Notes: generated by a model not told the origin, from the sequence alone. Positions 1 through 7,623 are shown, counted from the first letter of the stretch. The stretch: DNA of 10,007 nucleotides from Synura sp. LO234KE (GCA_015143735.1 VKHC01000364.1:1-10007), one strand, 5' to 3'. Made by a program: numbers and translations.

Positions 1-180
1 CTACACTGTTAATTACAGATTAGTTCTTCCGGCTGTAGAGATATACAGCCAGATGATCAGTAGTATAGAGATAGAGTGCTAGTACTGAATTGAAATGTAT
101 AGAAGTAATCGAATAGAAGTGTACCATAACACGCTAAGTAGGCCTGAAACCCTATATGGCTTCCCATGCCATAACAGTAG
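1..180. repeat. possible short inverted-repeat element
   Basis: The window opens with CTACACTGTTA (1-11), and positions 172-180 read TAACAGTAG, whose reverse complement is CTACTGTTA. These ends are therefore inverted repeats differing by a 2-nt insertion. Inside lies a perfect 7-bp hairpin at 31-50 (GGCTGTA / TACAGCC, 6-nt loop). This could be a MITE-like element or a solo-LTR remnant (TG at 7-8, CA at 175-176). The left flank is cut by the window edge, so no target duplication can be tested. Nothing coding is seen. Confidence is low because short terminal matches arise easily by chance. Confidence 0.25.
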
Positions 181-1690
181 CCACATATAGGTAGCAAAGA
201 GATACGTCAAAAAAAATGATACTTAATTATTATAATGAGCGGAAGGGAATTGTTACAGTGTGGGTGGTGTAGCACGTTTCGTGAGTCGATACATAACGTG
301 GATTGAGGTGTCTGTGACTGCGGGTTGTCGGCAGGGTTGCACGGTGATGTGTGGGGACTTTGAAAGTATTACATGCATGACTAGGTCTGTTAAACATGTA
401 GAAAGGACATGTAAAGAGAACTCTGTTCGTAACGCGTGGTAAGTGTAGACGTGTGACGGTGTGCTTGGGGGATATGGTTGAATGACAGTGAATAGGTGCA
501 TTTGCGAGATGAATGTATGCGCTGGGTGGATGATTCGTACATGATCACGTCAATTAATCATATATAATGATGCTGTGAACGTGTTTCCGCACCTGGCGGG
601 TTTTGTGACAACGTGGAGGGTAACGCGCTTGGAGGGGTGGTTGCCTATGAGTGGAAAACATGTTTATGTTGCGATTTAGTCGGCATATTGCACATATCTT
701 TGGATGAAATCGTTACCTGGAGGGTTCTCAATGATTGTGTACATTGGTGGAGCTTGGATATTGCTTGGAAGTTGACTTAGAGCTTTGGTACGGCTAGCCA
801 GATGATACGAAGGGAGGTGAATTTGATATTATCCGTGGAATCTGGTGGAGATACTTAGTACAGACCTATCATTTATGATATATGAGCTCTGATTTAAATA
901 TCTGGTTGTGTCTTGTCTTTTCTGAGGATATTTCAGTCTGCGCAAATACCGTTATATATTGATTTAAAGGAATATTGCGAACTATGCATACCTATTGCAA
1001 TATCTTGGCTATTTCATGTTTACTAGGTTACAAATTGCAAGGAAATCAAATTTTGGTGAAGATTGGCTCAGATTTCATGGAGTTATCGTCCAAACCAATT
1101 TTCGTCAAAATTCAATTTTCTGTTACCAGCGGAAATTTTCACTTTTGACAGAAGACATGATATTTATTCATAAATTCAGAAGAGGTGCTAAATGCCTGAA
1201 GAATTACTAATCCGAGCTTAAATTTCTGTGATACCTTGTATTTTCTGCTATTTGTCTACTTTTATAAAAGCTTGGGGTTGAAATGTTCGAGTCTTGTGTT
1301 TAGCGCTGTGCTTGGCACAATCTTGAATTTCATTTAGTGTTGATTGAGAATTTCCAAATTTCACTTGAAATGGTTCAGAAACCATCGAGATACAAGCTTT
1401 CATCGGTGCGGTTCAACGAGTGCTGAATTTCAAATAAACGGTTGGTACCTTGACCTGTGACCATGACTTACTTCGTTCTTTATAATTTAATTAAGTTGAG
1501 CTCTCGACAATTCTTGATATTTTGGCCTTGAGGCACTGCTGTGAGCACTTCCTTTTGTCGGTGTAGACAAATAACTAGTTAGCAGATATTCTCTGTGCGA
1601 AAAATACTGAAATTAGTGAAAAGCTGCTGTGAGCTAGCTGACCACAAGTGACTTCGGTCAAAATTTGAGGAGGTGTTGAACTCCCTTAAT
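181..1690. other. non-coding stretch, G/T-rich at 240-660
   Basis: I see no recognisable gene here. The two longest open frames (260-442 and 995-1210 on the + strand) lack any motif I know and have no splice-linked continuation. Bases 240-660 are strongly G/T-biased on the + strand: by hand count 301-360 holds 27 G and 8 C. The rest is AT-rich and unremarkable. No Helitron HUH motif (H-hydrophobic-H) was found in the part just upstream of the Helitron remnant, so the Rep N-terminal half is absent or unrecognisable. Confidence 0.5.
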
Positions 1691-1757
1691 TGCTGAAATC
1701 AGCCTGAGAGCAAATCGCATTCTATACGCGAACGTCTTGAGAAAGTGGATTTGCCAC

Positions 1758-1765
1758 AAGGCCAT
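1758..1765 (+). other. 8-nt insertion, Rep frameshift
   Basis: Upstream of this point the frame from 1707 reads NRILYANVLRKWICH, resembling the Helitron pattern NRWVVPYNPYLLRKFNCH. The next residues, VNMEYSGS, are in another frame from 1766. Removing AAGGCCAT would join CH to VNME, as in the canonical CHINVE. The upstream alignment is short and has gaps, so this lesion is less certain than those in the helicase. Confidence 0.5.
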
Positions 1766-1798
1766 GTGAATATGGAGTACTCTGGCAGCGTATACACG

Positions 1799-1851
1799 GC
1801 AAGCAAACGCTTGTAAAGATTAAAGCAATTTCTCACGATAATTACTCACAG
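1799..1851 (+). other. GC-AG intron in Helitron Rep
   Basis: Donor GCAAGC and acceptor TCACAG; 53 nt. Splicing joins NMEYSGSVYT to VIYLYKYFFKG in frame. It leaves nine residues between the Glu and the YLYKY block, the same spacing I know from Helitrons with a VEVC...KYLYKY pattern. Without splicing the upstream frame meets TAA at 1814-1816. The alternative GT donor at 1790 is also frame-correct (62 nt) but leaves only six residues; the GT donor at 1813 gives the wrong frame. Confidence 0.65.
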
Positions 1852-1978
1852 GTCATATACCTATACAAATATTTCTTCAAGGGTGCGTCGAAGGCTAAGT
1901 TTCTTCTCACAAACGCTAACGATGTCTCTAATCACGACGAGATAACCCTGTATATCCGAGGCCGATACCTTTGCTCAG

Positions 1979-2032
1979 GTATCATCCTCGCATCACCATC
2001 ACTATCCCTTGGCTCACCCCCTGGCACCGTAG
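1979..2032 (+). other. GT-AG intron in Helitron linker
   Basis: Donor GTATCA and acceptor CCGTAG; 54 nt. Removal joins RYLCS to VDAMWRTLGF, matching the Helitron pattern R-Y-(5-6)-E/D-A-x-W-R-x-x-x-F. The length is a multiple of three with no stop, so retention would add 18 residues without breaking the frame. Confidence 0.75.
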
Positions 2033-2607
2033 TCGACGCTATGTGGCGAACGCTAGGCTTCCACACTTACCCAACCTCGTCCCCTTCCGTCAACCAGATA
2101 AAGGTGAAAACGCCAGAGGACATGAAGGAACTGGTGTTAGACAAGGGGAAGTGTTGTTGTGATCATTTAGTCTACCTTAACCGCCCGCGTGATTGCATTC
2201 ACTACAAGTATCATGCAGCCTTTCCTCACAACTCCTACACGTGGTCCTATCAAAGACCACCCAGGTTCAATGTGGGTACATCCTACGAGGTGCGCATCCA
2301 AGGTCTTGCCAAGATGGTATATATTTGCCCAAGAGCAAATGTCACCAATACAATCACAAGGATCGGCATGCTATACGTGACTGCAGGAGAAATATGGTAC
2401 GAGCGGCAACTCCTTATCCACAGGCCATGCATATATTTCAAGGATATGCGCACAGTAGATGGAGCAGAGTACCCCACATTTCAGGAGGCCGCAGAGGCCA
2501 GCGGTTTGGTGCATGACCAAAATGAAGTAGTGAGGTGCTTTGAAGACATACTACACATATCCACACCGGCAGAAAAAAGGGGACTCTTCGTCATGTTAAC
2601 CTTACAG

Positions 2608-2663
2608 GTAAATAAAACGTATCTCTTAAAAATTAAACTTCCAAATCACTTTATATACCCAAG
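2608..2663 (+). other. GT-AG intron in Helitron linker
   Basis: Donor GTAAAT and acceptor CCCAAG; 56 nt, AT-rich. Splicing joins LFVMLTLQ to GYPTIKVLKND and moves the reading frame correctly into the helicase exon. Unspliced, the frame runs into TGA at 2686-2688. Confidence 0.85.
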
Positions 2664-3030
2664 GGATATCCGACCATCAAGGTGCTGAAAAACGACATCC
2701 TCAAGCAGTCTCTACAAAATGATTTTTATGAAAGCAACGGCCGTCATCATGCACTTGCATACCAGTCTCTTCTTCAATGGGTATCAGCACAGCTCTCTGA
2801 TCAAGGCAAATCGATGTCCCAGTACGGTCTCCCGCAACCAGAGATAAGTACTACGGAGCTACAGCGTCACAAGCTTCTCCACGACGTCGAAACGGAAAGA
2901 CAAGAGTACGAGACCCTATGCAGACAAACGCCGAATACGTTAGAGCAACAACTGATATTCAACGCCGTAATGGAGGCGTTACAAGTAAACGAAGGCACGA
3001 TAATGTTTATCGACGGTAAAGGTGGCACAG

Positions 3031-3081
3031 GTAATGCTAACTCTACTCACATAACGAATATAAAGACAATCATTTCTCCAG
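3031..3081 (+). other. GT-AG intron inside the Walker A loop
   Basis: Donor GTAATG and acceptor CTCCAG; 51 nt. It splits codon G of the P-loop: GKGGT-G before and KTTLARK after, rebuilding GKGGTGKTT exactly. It has no stop and is a multiple of three, so an unspliced message would put 17 extra residues into the ATP-binding loop. Confidence 0.9.
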
Positions 3082-3363
3082 GCAAGACAACCCTAGCCAG
3101 AAAAATAATGGCGTCTACCCGCATGAGCAATCTGATTGCCCTAGGGTCCGCCAGCACAGCTTTGGCCGCAACGCTTTACGATGACTTCGAAACCACACAC
3201 TCCCTGTTCAAGTTCCCCGTGGTGGAAGACGAGGACAAGGAGCCGAATGTGCCAACGGAATGTGACCTTCATAGGAACCCACAGAGGGAAGAACTGCTAA
3301 GGGAAGAACCCGCAGATCTATTTATATTCGACGAATTTCCCTCATTGGACAGGGAAGTCTTCG

Positions 3364-3371
3364 AGGCGCAT
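3364..3371 (+). other. frameshift 1 in helicase (1-nt loss type)
   Basis: After Walker B the frame reads LDREVFEA and then runs to a stop at 3405-3407. The continuing family sequence, AYRAMEEFRHKTVICMG, begins at 3369 in another frame. A one-base deletion in the GAGGCGCA run explains it. Confidence 0.85.
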
Positions 3372-3602
3372 ACAGAGCGATGGAAGAGTTCCGCCACAAA
3401 ACAGTAATTTGCATGGGAGACTTCCGGCAGATAGCACCAGTAGTATCCGGAGGAGACCGAACGCAAACCGTAAACGCCTCCATTAGATCCTCACCGCTGT
3501 GGGAATCCTTTCAAGTCAAACACCTGACGGTCAACCTACGCTTGAGAGGTCTTATGGACGACATTGAGCACATGACACAAGAGGAAATAGGCGGGCGACC
3601 TG

Positions 3603-3613
3603 CATATGCAACC
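3603..3613 (+). other. frameshift 2 in helicase (1-nt gain type)
   Basis: The frame carrying GDFRQIAPV and MTQEEIGGRPAYA ends at 3652. The plausible continuation, WFARTLDAIGNGNHP, lies in the next frame from about 3612. One extra base in or near TGCAACCATGG fits. Confidence 0.75.
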
Positions 3614-3697
3614 ATGGTTCGCCCGTACACTAGACGCGATCGGCAATGGTAATCACCCAATGGCCTTCAATGAAAACTTCGAGGACGGATCACATAT

Positions 3698-3704
3698 AGT
3701 GTCC
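3698..3704 (+). other. frameshift 3 in helicase (1-nt loss or 2-nt gain)
   Basis: The segment FNENFEDGSHIV is followed in a different frame by PIKGIRSLFTTEEGIAFIF, starting at 3704, and then by the segment with MSTRAILAVTNEAVNEWN. The change lies in ATAGTGTCCCGA; a duplicated TC is one explanation. Confidence 0.75.
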
Positions 3705-3929
3705 CGATCAAAGGCATACGTTCCCTATTCACAACGGAGGAAGGCATTGCGTTCATATTCCCGGATGGTTTCGACGTCGCATGCATGAGCACACGAGCGA
3801 TCCTAGCAGTTACAAACGAGGCCGTAAATGAATGGAACATCAGAATCCAGGAAATGAATGATGAGGAGACCTATCCATTGTACTCTGTAGACCGGCTGTG
3901 TGAAGTTGACGACCCAAACGACCACCTCA

Positions 3930-3942
3930 AGAACATCAGAGG
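3930..3942 (+). other. frameshift 4 in helicase (1-nt gain type)
   Basis: The frame ending in DDPNDHLKN gives way to SEEILHNFNNAGCPPHLLNL in the next frame. The latter carries the family's conserved L-x-x-F-x-x-x-G-x-P-x-H-x-L-x-L-K pattern. This returns reading to the frame used before frameshift 1. Confidence 0.8.
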
Positions 3943-4355
3943 AAATACTTCACAACTTCAACAACGCCGGATGCCCACCTCACCTATTGAACTTGAAGCG
4001 GAACGACATCTCCATACTGTTGCGAAATCTCGACAAATCCGCAGGACTTACCAACAACAGAAGGGTACAAGTACTTGCATTATCTCGATTCGTAATCAAG
4101 GTGAAAACTCTAGGTGACCGAGAGTCAGTGCACTACATCCCAAGAATCCGGTTTAAGTTCCGACTTCCATATGGACAATCCTACCAGCTTTTGCGAACAC
4201 AATTTCCTTTAAGGCTCGCATACGCAGTCTCGATAAACAAGGCACAAGGCCAGGAGCTACAGAGAGTGCTCTGTGACTTCCGTATACCACCCTTTAGCCA
4301 CGGGCATGCGTACGTAGCAATGAGCAGAGTCCGTCACCAGCATTTATGGCCTTAA

Positions 4356-4766
4356 AGCCAGATACCCTGGCCGATCGGCAAGACGGTAGCCAAAAACACA
4401 GGCAGCACCTGCAAATCGACCAAAGTCCCCGAACCTCAGCCAGACACCCGTCATAACCGACTTCCACCGTTGTCACCCCAATCATTCTACACCCACAACT
4501 TTCCTCGACCACCGCCTACAAGGTGATGGCCCCAACCAAACACGCAACTATGCAACAGACTTCCACAAAAAAAATCCAACCCGCAATTACAGCACATGGA
4601 AACTTTCCAAAATCGTGCATCAACCCCCAACAACAAAATGAATCCTCGCAACCAAACTTGAAACTTTGCATAAAACCCTACAAAATGCCACAACCCACAA
4701 CCGTTCCATCAATCAACTCTGGAGTTTACTCTTGGCGAAGCAACTGAAAAAGTTTTAAACAAGTGA
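4356..4766 (+). other. C/A-rich Helitron 3' tail, non-coding
   Basis: Between the helicase stop and the terminal hairpin there is no recognisable gene. The + strand is heavily C/A-biased: by hand count 4561-4740 has 56 C and 19 G. A 10-bp perfect palindrome, GCCGATCGGC, sits at 4370-4379. The open frame 4523-4747 has the low-complexity content (Pro, Gln, Asn, Lys) expected from biased DNA rather than a protein motif. Confidence 0.55.
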
Positions 4767-4797
4767 TCGGTGGGGGGAACAATGGTCCCCCCACCGA
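4767..4797 (+). other. Helitron 3'-terminal hairpin
   Basis: A perfect 12-bp stem (4767-4778 with 4786-4797: TCGGTGGGGGGA / TCCCCCCACCGA) closes a 7-nt loop, ACAATGG. It is 14 nt before CTGG at 4812-4815, followed by T at 4816. A GC-rich hairpin just before CTRR is the known Helitron termination signal. It sits 411 nt after the helicase stop and in the right orientation. Confidence 0.75.
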
Positions 4798-4826
4798 CTC
4801 ATAGGTGAAAACTGGTGATAAAAATA

Positions 4827-6087
4827 ATGATAAACATCGTGCCATTAATTTATGTATGCTACGGAGAAATTCTTAGCTACTTGCATATTGTTGCTGAAAT
4901 GGGATCAAGGAATAATCATGTTGTTGTCTTGAGCGTACTTAACTACAAACAAAATAACCCAAACATAACTTACGATCTGATTTCAAATTATGTTAAATCG
5001 GCGAAAGAATTTGTTCCATTATACAGACATATGGTGCGTGTTTTTAGTGCATATTTTAAAATCTGCTGATATTAGTGATTTTATATAGGCTAACGATGGC
5101 TCGATGGGGAGGAAAAGGCATGAGCTTGAATGCTTGAAACGGTGGTTTATTCTAAGAGATTATATGAAGCAGAATAACTTGACTACCGCATTTTTTGGGG
5201 ATGGAGATGCTGTTGTCTTTCGTAGTATTTTGGCAGCGTACAAAGAGCGTGCTGATTGTGATGCCGTTATAAATATTGAGACTCAACCCAATGATATACA
5301 TTGGGTTGGCGCCGGCGAGTCTTCCATTTGGACATATCAAGCTATTGTAGATCTGTGCGAGTAAGAATCGAAAGTGATCGATTGGTTCACTCATGTCTAA
5401 TATATAACCTTTTGTAGCTTCATTAGGAAAGCCTACCAGAGCTACCAACCTACTTTATTCAAAAAAGCCAGTAGACAAAGTAATGTTGTGGATATGTCCC
5501 TGATTTGGCTATGGTGGGTGTCACATCAAAATGAAACTAGCTACATCTCTAGTATTCCTTGGAAATTAAACAACCCAACTGCAACGATAGAAGAAATTCG
5601 TAGCGCGCGAGAAAAGGGCCATAACGCATATAAATACACCAAGTCTCTTCCGCTGCCTGAGTCGAACTCGACACTTCGGATATGCAACGGTCTCCAGGTG
5701 GTGAATAGACACGTATTCGATCATTTGCATGGCTGGGCTTATGGCCCATCCTTCTCCCTGAACTTAAATTCGCCAGGAGATGAAAATTATGGAGTGCCGT
5801 ACGTAATCGGTGAATGTCTCGGTGTAGGAGGGTCCCCAGAAACTACAGATCCCGTTAAAGTGAAGGAATTACAGGGTCAGAAGCTTTTCTTCAACACTTT
5901 GCACTATCAAAGCGACTCGAAACGCTTGTTACCGTTCGACGTTTGTCGAATACTATACAAGACAGGGTCAGGTACTATACTCAATCCGGAAGCGAGAGAT
6001 CTCTGTGCAAAGGAAATGGATAATCGGCGAGGTGTGAGTTGTTTAGATCATATTGGAGACGCCAGCCGAGTAGTTGTTTGTGCTTAG
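4827..6087 (+). CDS. putative glycosyltransferase, three exons
   Basis: Exons 4827-5033, 5089-5360 and 5418-6087 join in frame to 382 residues, ending at TAG. It reads like a nucleotide-sugar glycosyltransferase fold: an N-terminal strand PLIYVCYG (residues 5-12), CLKRWFILRDYM (84-95), a D-x-D metal-site candidate FFGDGDAVVF (104-113), HWVGAGESSIWT (140-151), VVDMSLIWLWW (183-193), CNGLQVVN (249-256) and LHYQSDSK (321-328). The fold call rests on this motif order and on resemblance to uncharacterised algal and protist proteins; donor and acceptor are unknown. ATG at 4827 is chosen because the frame is closed by TGA at 4806-4808 and no AG acceptor lies between 4805 and 4827. No signal peptide or membrane anchor precedes the core, unusual for a Golgi enzyme, so the N-terminus may be lost. 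No frameshift or premature stop is seen, unlike the Helitron beside it. Confidence 0.75.
5034..5088 (+). other. GT-AG intron 1 of glycosyltransferase
   Basis: Donor GTGCGT and acceptor TATATAG; 55 nt, phase 0. It joins PLYRHM to ANDGSMGRKRHELECL. Retention shifts the frame and meets TGA at 5067-5069. Confidence 0.85.
5361..5417 (+). other. GT-AG intron 2 of glycosyltransferase
   Basis: Donor GTAAGA (near-perfect) and acceptor TTTTGTAG; 57 nt, phase 2. It joins IVDLC-D to FIRKAYQSYQP and rebuilds an Asp codon. GTCTAAT at 5395-5401, about 20 nt before the acceptor, is a plausible branch site. Confidence 0.9.
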
Positions 6088-6402
6088 CGCCGTTATGGAT
6101 GTTGTCGCTTAGAAACGAATGTGTTATTGTCTGCTTGCGTAGAGAACTTGCGAGTTGTAGATTCGGTATCAGGATTGACCCGTGGTTGAGACATTCTTAT
6201 ATTCTTCTTTTTTACAACGGCTGAACAGTGCGATTTGTTTCGTAAGTAGATAAAAATTGTACCAAGTTAGCCGGTGAACTTTAGGTGGACTCTGCCTGGT
6301 CGGTAGACTATTCATGGTGGGCAGTTGATGGACCTACAGTAGGGGGAGGTACTAGTATTGCCTCGACAGGGGAAATTTATCACAGCGGCCGAGCACATGT
6401 AA
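6088..6402 (+). other. 3' flank of glycosyltransferase gene
   Basis: No gene is recognised. No canonical AATAAA follows the stop closely. From about 6343 the frame of the downstream remnant is already open (GEVLVLPRQGKFITAAEHM), ending at TAA 6400-6402, so part of this stretch may belong to that pseudogene. Confidence 0.35.
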
Positions 6403-6795
6403 AATTCTGCATTTTACGCACTTGCTTCCGCCATTTGTTCCTCGGAGGTCGTCATTGCGCAACGAGGAGCTCCGAAGTGCCACCTCCACTTCGGCTTCTT
6501 CGAGCCTCACCCATCGGGGCACCAAAATCCAGCTGTAGAGAATCCATTTGTAGATGGCGGGGAAATGCACCCAGAGCTCCAGTGGCCCAGCAGGAGGCTC
6601 ACGACATTTTTAGTGGCGTCAAATCATCCCTCTCCTCGTGTTTCTCCACCACCTAACTTCCAAGGTCAGTGCTACATCAATGGACGACCACAATTGTGGA
6701 AAGGGGGCCTTACTCAGTTTCAATATCTTGATCAGCATCACCTCACCTACGTAAAGTGGTTGAAGGGTCACGAGCCCTCTACCCGGAGTCACTAG
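6403..6795 (+). pseudogene. stop-bounded coding remnant, family unknown
   Basis: One frame is open for 130 codons from the TAA at 6400-6402 to the TAG at 6793-6795. It is more GC-rich than its flanks. It includes CHLHFGFFEPHPSGHQNP (6478-6531), a Pro-rich part, and LTQFQYLDQHHLTYVKWL (6709-6762). The only early ATG is at 6565, well inside, and the same frame looks coding before two stops (TAG 6340, TAA 6400), so I read it as a decayed gene rather than an intact 76-residue ORF. The last block recalls a module (aromatic-rich, ending LAYVxW) in uncharacterised transposon-rich eukaryote proteins, but this is a weak impression. No function is assigned. Confidence 0.4.
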
Positions 6796-6815
6796 TTGAA
6801 AAGTAGTCAGAAGCT

Positions 6816-6833
6816 ATCGGTCAAACGACCGAT
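6816..6833. repeat. 7-bp perfect hairpin
   Basis: ATCGGTC and GACCGAT flank a 4-nt loop, AAAC. Read on the minus strand it is followed after 20 nt by CTAG then T (6795-6791), which loosely fits a second, reversed Helitron 3' end. The stem is short and the spacing long, so this is weak. Confidence 0.4.
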
Positions 6834-7605
6834 GGGGCTGTCGCAACAGAACTCGAATCAATCCAAACTCTCTGCCAAATTATTTTGCAGGCTTGGAAAC
6901 TGGTTGTGCGGATCGCTTTTGTAATCAAAGTGCGATGCTCGCCCGCTTGGACGTGGGTACTAGAAGAACCCTGTCGATGATGGATATTGAAAACTCAGCG
7001 CGGAACAAACTTTAAGGGGAGTGCTGGATCCACCCCGATCTGGATTTGTTGAGAGCCAGAGATGAAATGTCTTCTGGAAGAGATCATGGGACGCAATCAT
7101 CGACCAAGAAAATTACCTGTCCCGAAACTAAATATCCGGGAAGAACGAACTTCCGAAGGCGAAGATTGGCATAAGAGACACTTACTCATTACAATACTGA
7201 CACTGGCTTCTGGTTTGCCTCTTTGGTAGAGGTAAAATCGAAGAGACTGGGTCAAACCTTAGGAACAACATAAAACATCCTCTGTGCTCGCAGGGGTAGG
7301 GGGTTGAATGGATGCGTCATAATTAAGTACCCGGTTCAGGTGGTGCTGCAGAAAGACCGAATTATACTTCCTGCAGTATGTAAATCTGAGCGCCTGACGA
7401 CCGAGGCCATGTGCCTTCCTGACATGCAAGGTTGGCGACTCTGAGGCTACTATTTTAGAACGCACCCCTGATAAGTCGGCTCACTGGAGTACGGCACTGG
7501 AGGATTACTGACGGTAGCATTAAGCCATATTAAATTACACCGCGAAGAATATTTGCAACTATGACCGAGATCATTCCAGAGGGAAAAATTACCCGAAGTA
7601 AATGA

Positions 7606-7623
7606 CAAAGCCCCATGGCTTTG
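7606..7623. repeat. 7-bp perfect hairpin
   Basis: CAAAGCC (7606-7612) pairs with GGCTTTG (7617-7623) around the loop CCAT. No T-run follows on the + strand. Function unknown. Confidence 0.4.

Larger units (their letters stand above)
1698..4355 (+). pseudogene. Helitron Rep/Pif1-helicase fusion, broken
   Basis: In an intact Helitron this protein nicks and rejoins DNA ends (Rep) and unwinds it (helicase). Exons: about 1698-1798, 1852-1978, 2033-2607, 2664-3030 and 3082-4355. In order they show the Rep tyrosine motif YLYKYFFKG (1858-1884), a linker with FKDMRTVDG and PTFQEAAEASGL (about 2437-2511), Walker A GKGGTGKTT split by an intron, Walker B LFIFDEF (about 3320), motif III GDFRQIAPV (about 3417), and the C-terminal motifs INKAQGQEL and HGHAYVAMSRVR (about 4233-4340). 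The exon joins at 1798/1852, 1978/2033, 2607/2664 and 3030/3082 are all frame-correct. Frame breaks: an 8-nt insertion near 1758-1765 and 1-nt-type shifts near 3367, 3608, 3701 and 3936. The helicase half keeps every major motif; the Rep half starts only just before the tyrosines. The identity is secure from motif order; the number of lesions could partly reflect assembly errors. Confidence 0.92.
1698..4815 (+). mobile_element. decayed Helitron, 5'-truncated
   Basis: This is a rolling-circle DNA transposon remnant. It contains the end of a Rep nuclease, a linker, a Pif1-like helicase, a C/A-rich tail and a terminal hairpin with CTGG at 4812-4815 followed by T, which fits the Helitron 3' rule of a hairpin a short way before CTRR and insertion before T. 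The left limit is only where recognisable homology begins. No 5'-TC end or HUH motif was found, so the 5' part is deleted or decayed. At least five frame-breaking changes make it non-autonomous today. The helicase evidence is strong; the exact 3' boundary is an inference. Confidence 0.85.

Noticed and set aside
253-501. 82-codon minus-strand open frame
   Set aside because: It arises in G/T-biased DNA with few stops on the complementary strand and carries no motif.
995-1210. 71-codon + strand open frame
   Set aside because: No known motif, no splice-linked neighbours and AT-rich composition like the surrounding non-coding DNA.
1790-1851. GT-AG intron instead of GC-AG
   Set aside because: Frame-correct, but it removes Val-Tyr-Thr and leaves six instead of nine residues before the tyrosine motif.
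2189-2516. Open frames of 63-107 codons overlapping the Helitron linker (both strands)
   Set aside because: They lie in other frames of the exon 2033-2607, whose own translation shows clear Helitron motifs.
4487-4747. Open frames on both strands in the Helitron tail
   Set aside because: Low-complexity products of C/A-biased DNA, with no conserved pattern.
5152-5448. 98-codon minus-strand open frame across the glycosyltransferase
   Set aside because: Antisense shadow of exons 2 and 3; it spans a well-supported intron.
6039-6224. 61-codon open frame at the end of the glycosyltransferase
   Set aside because: Out of frame with the last exon and without recognisable content.
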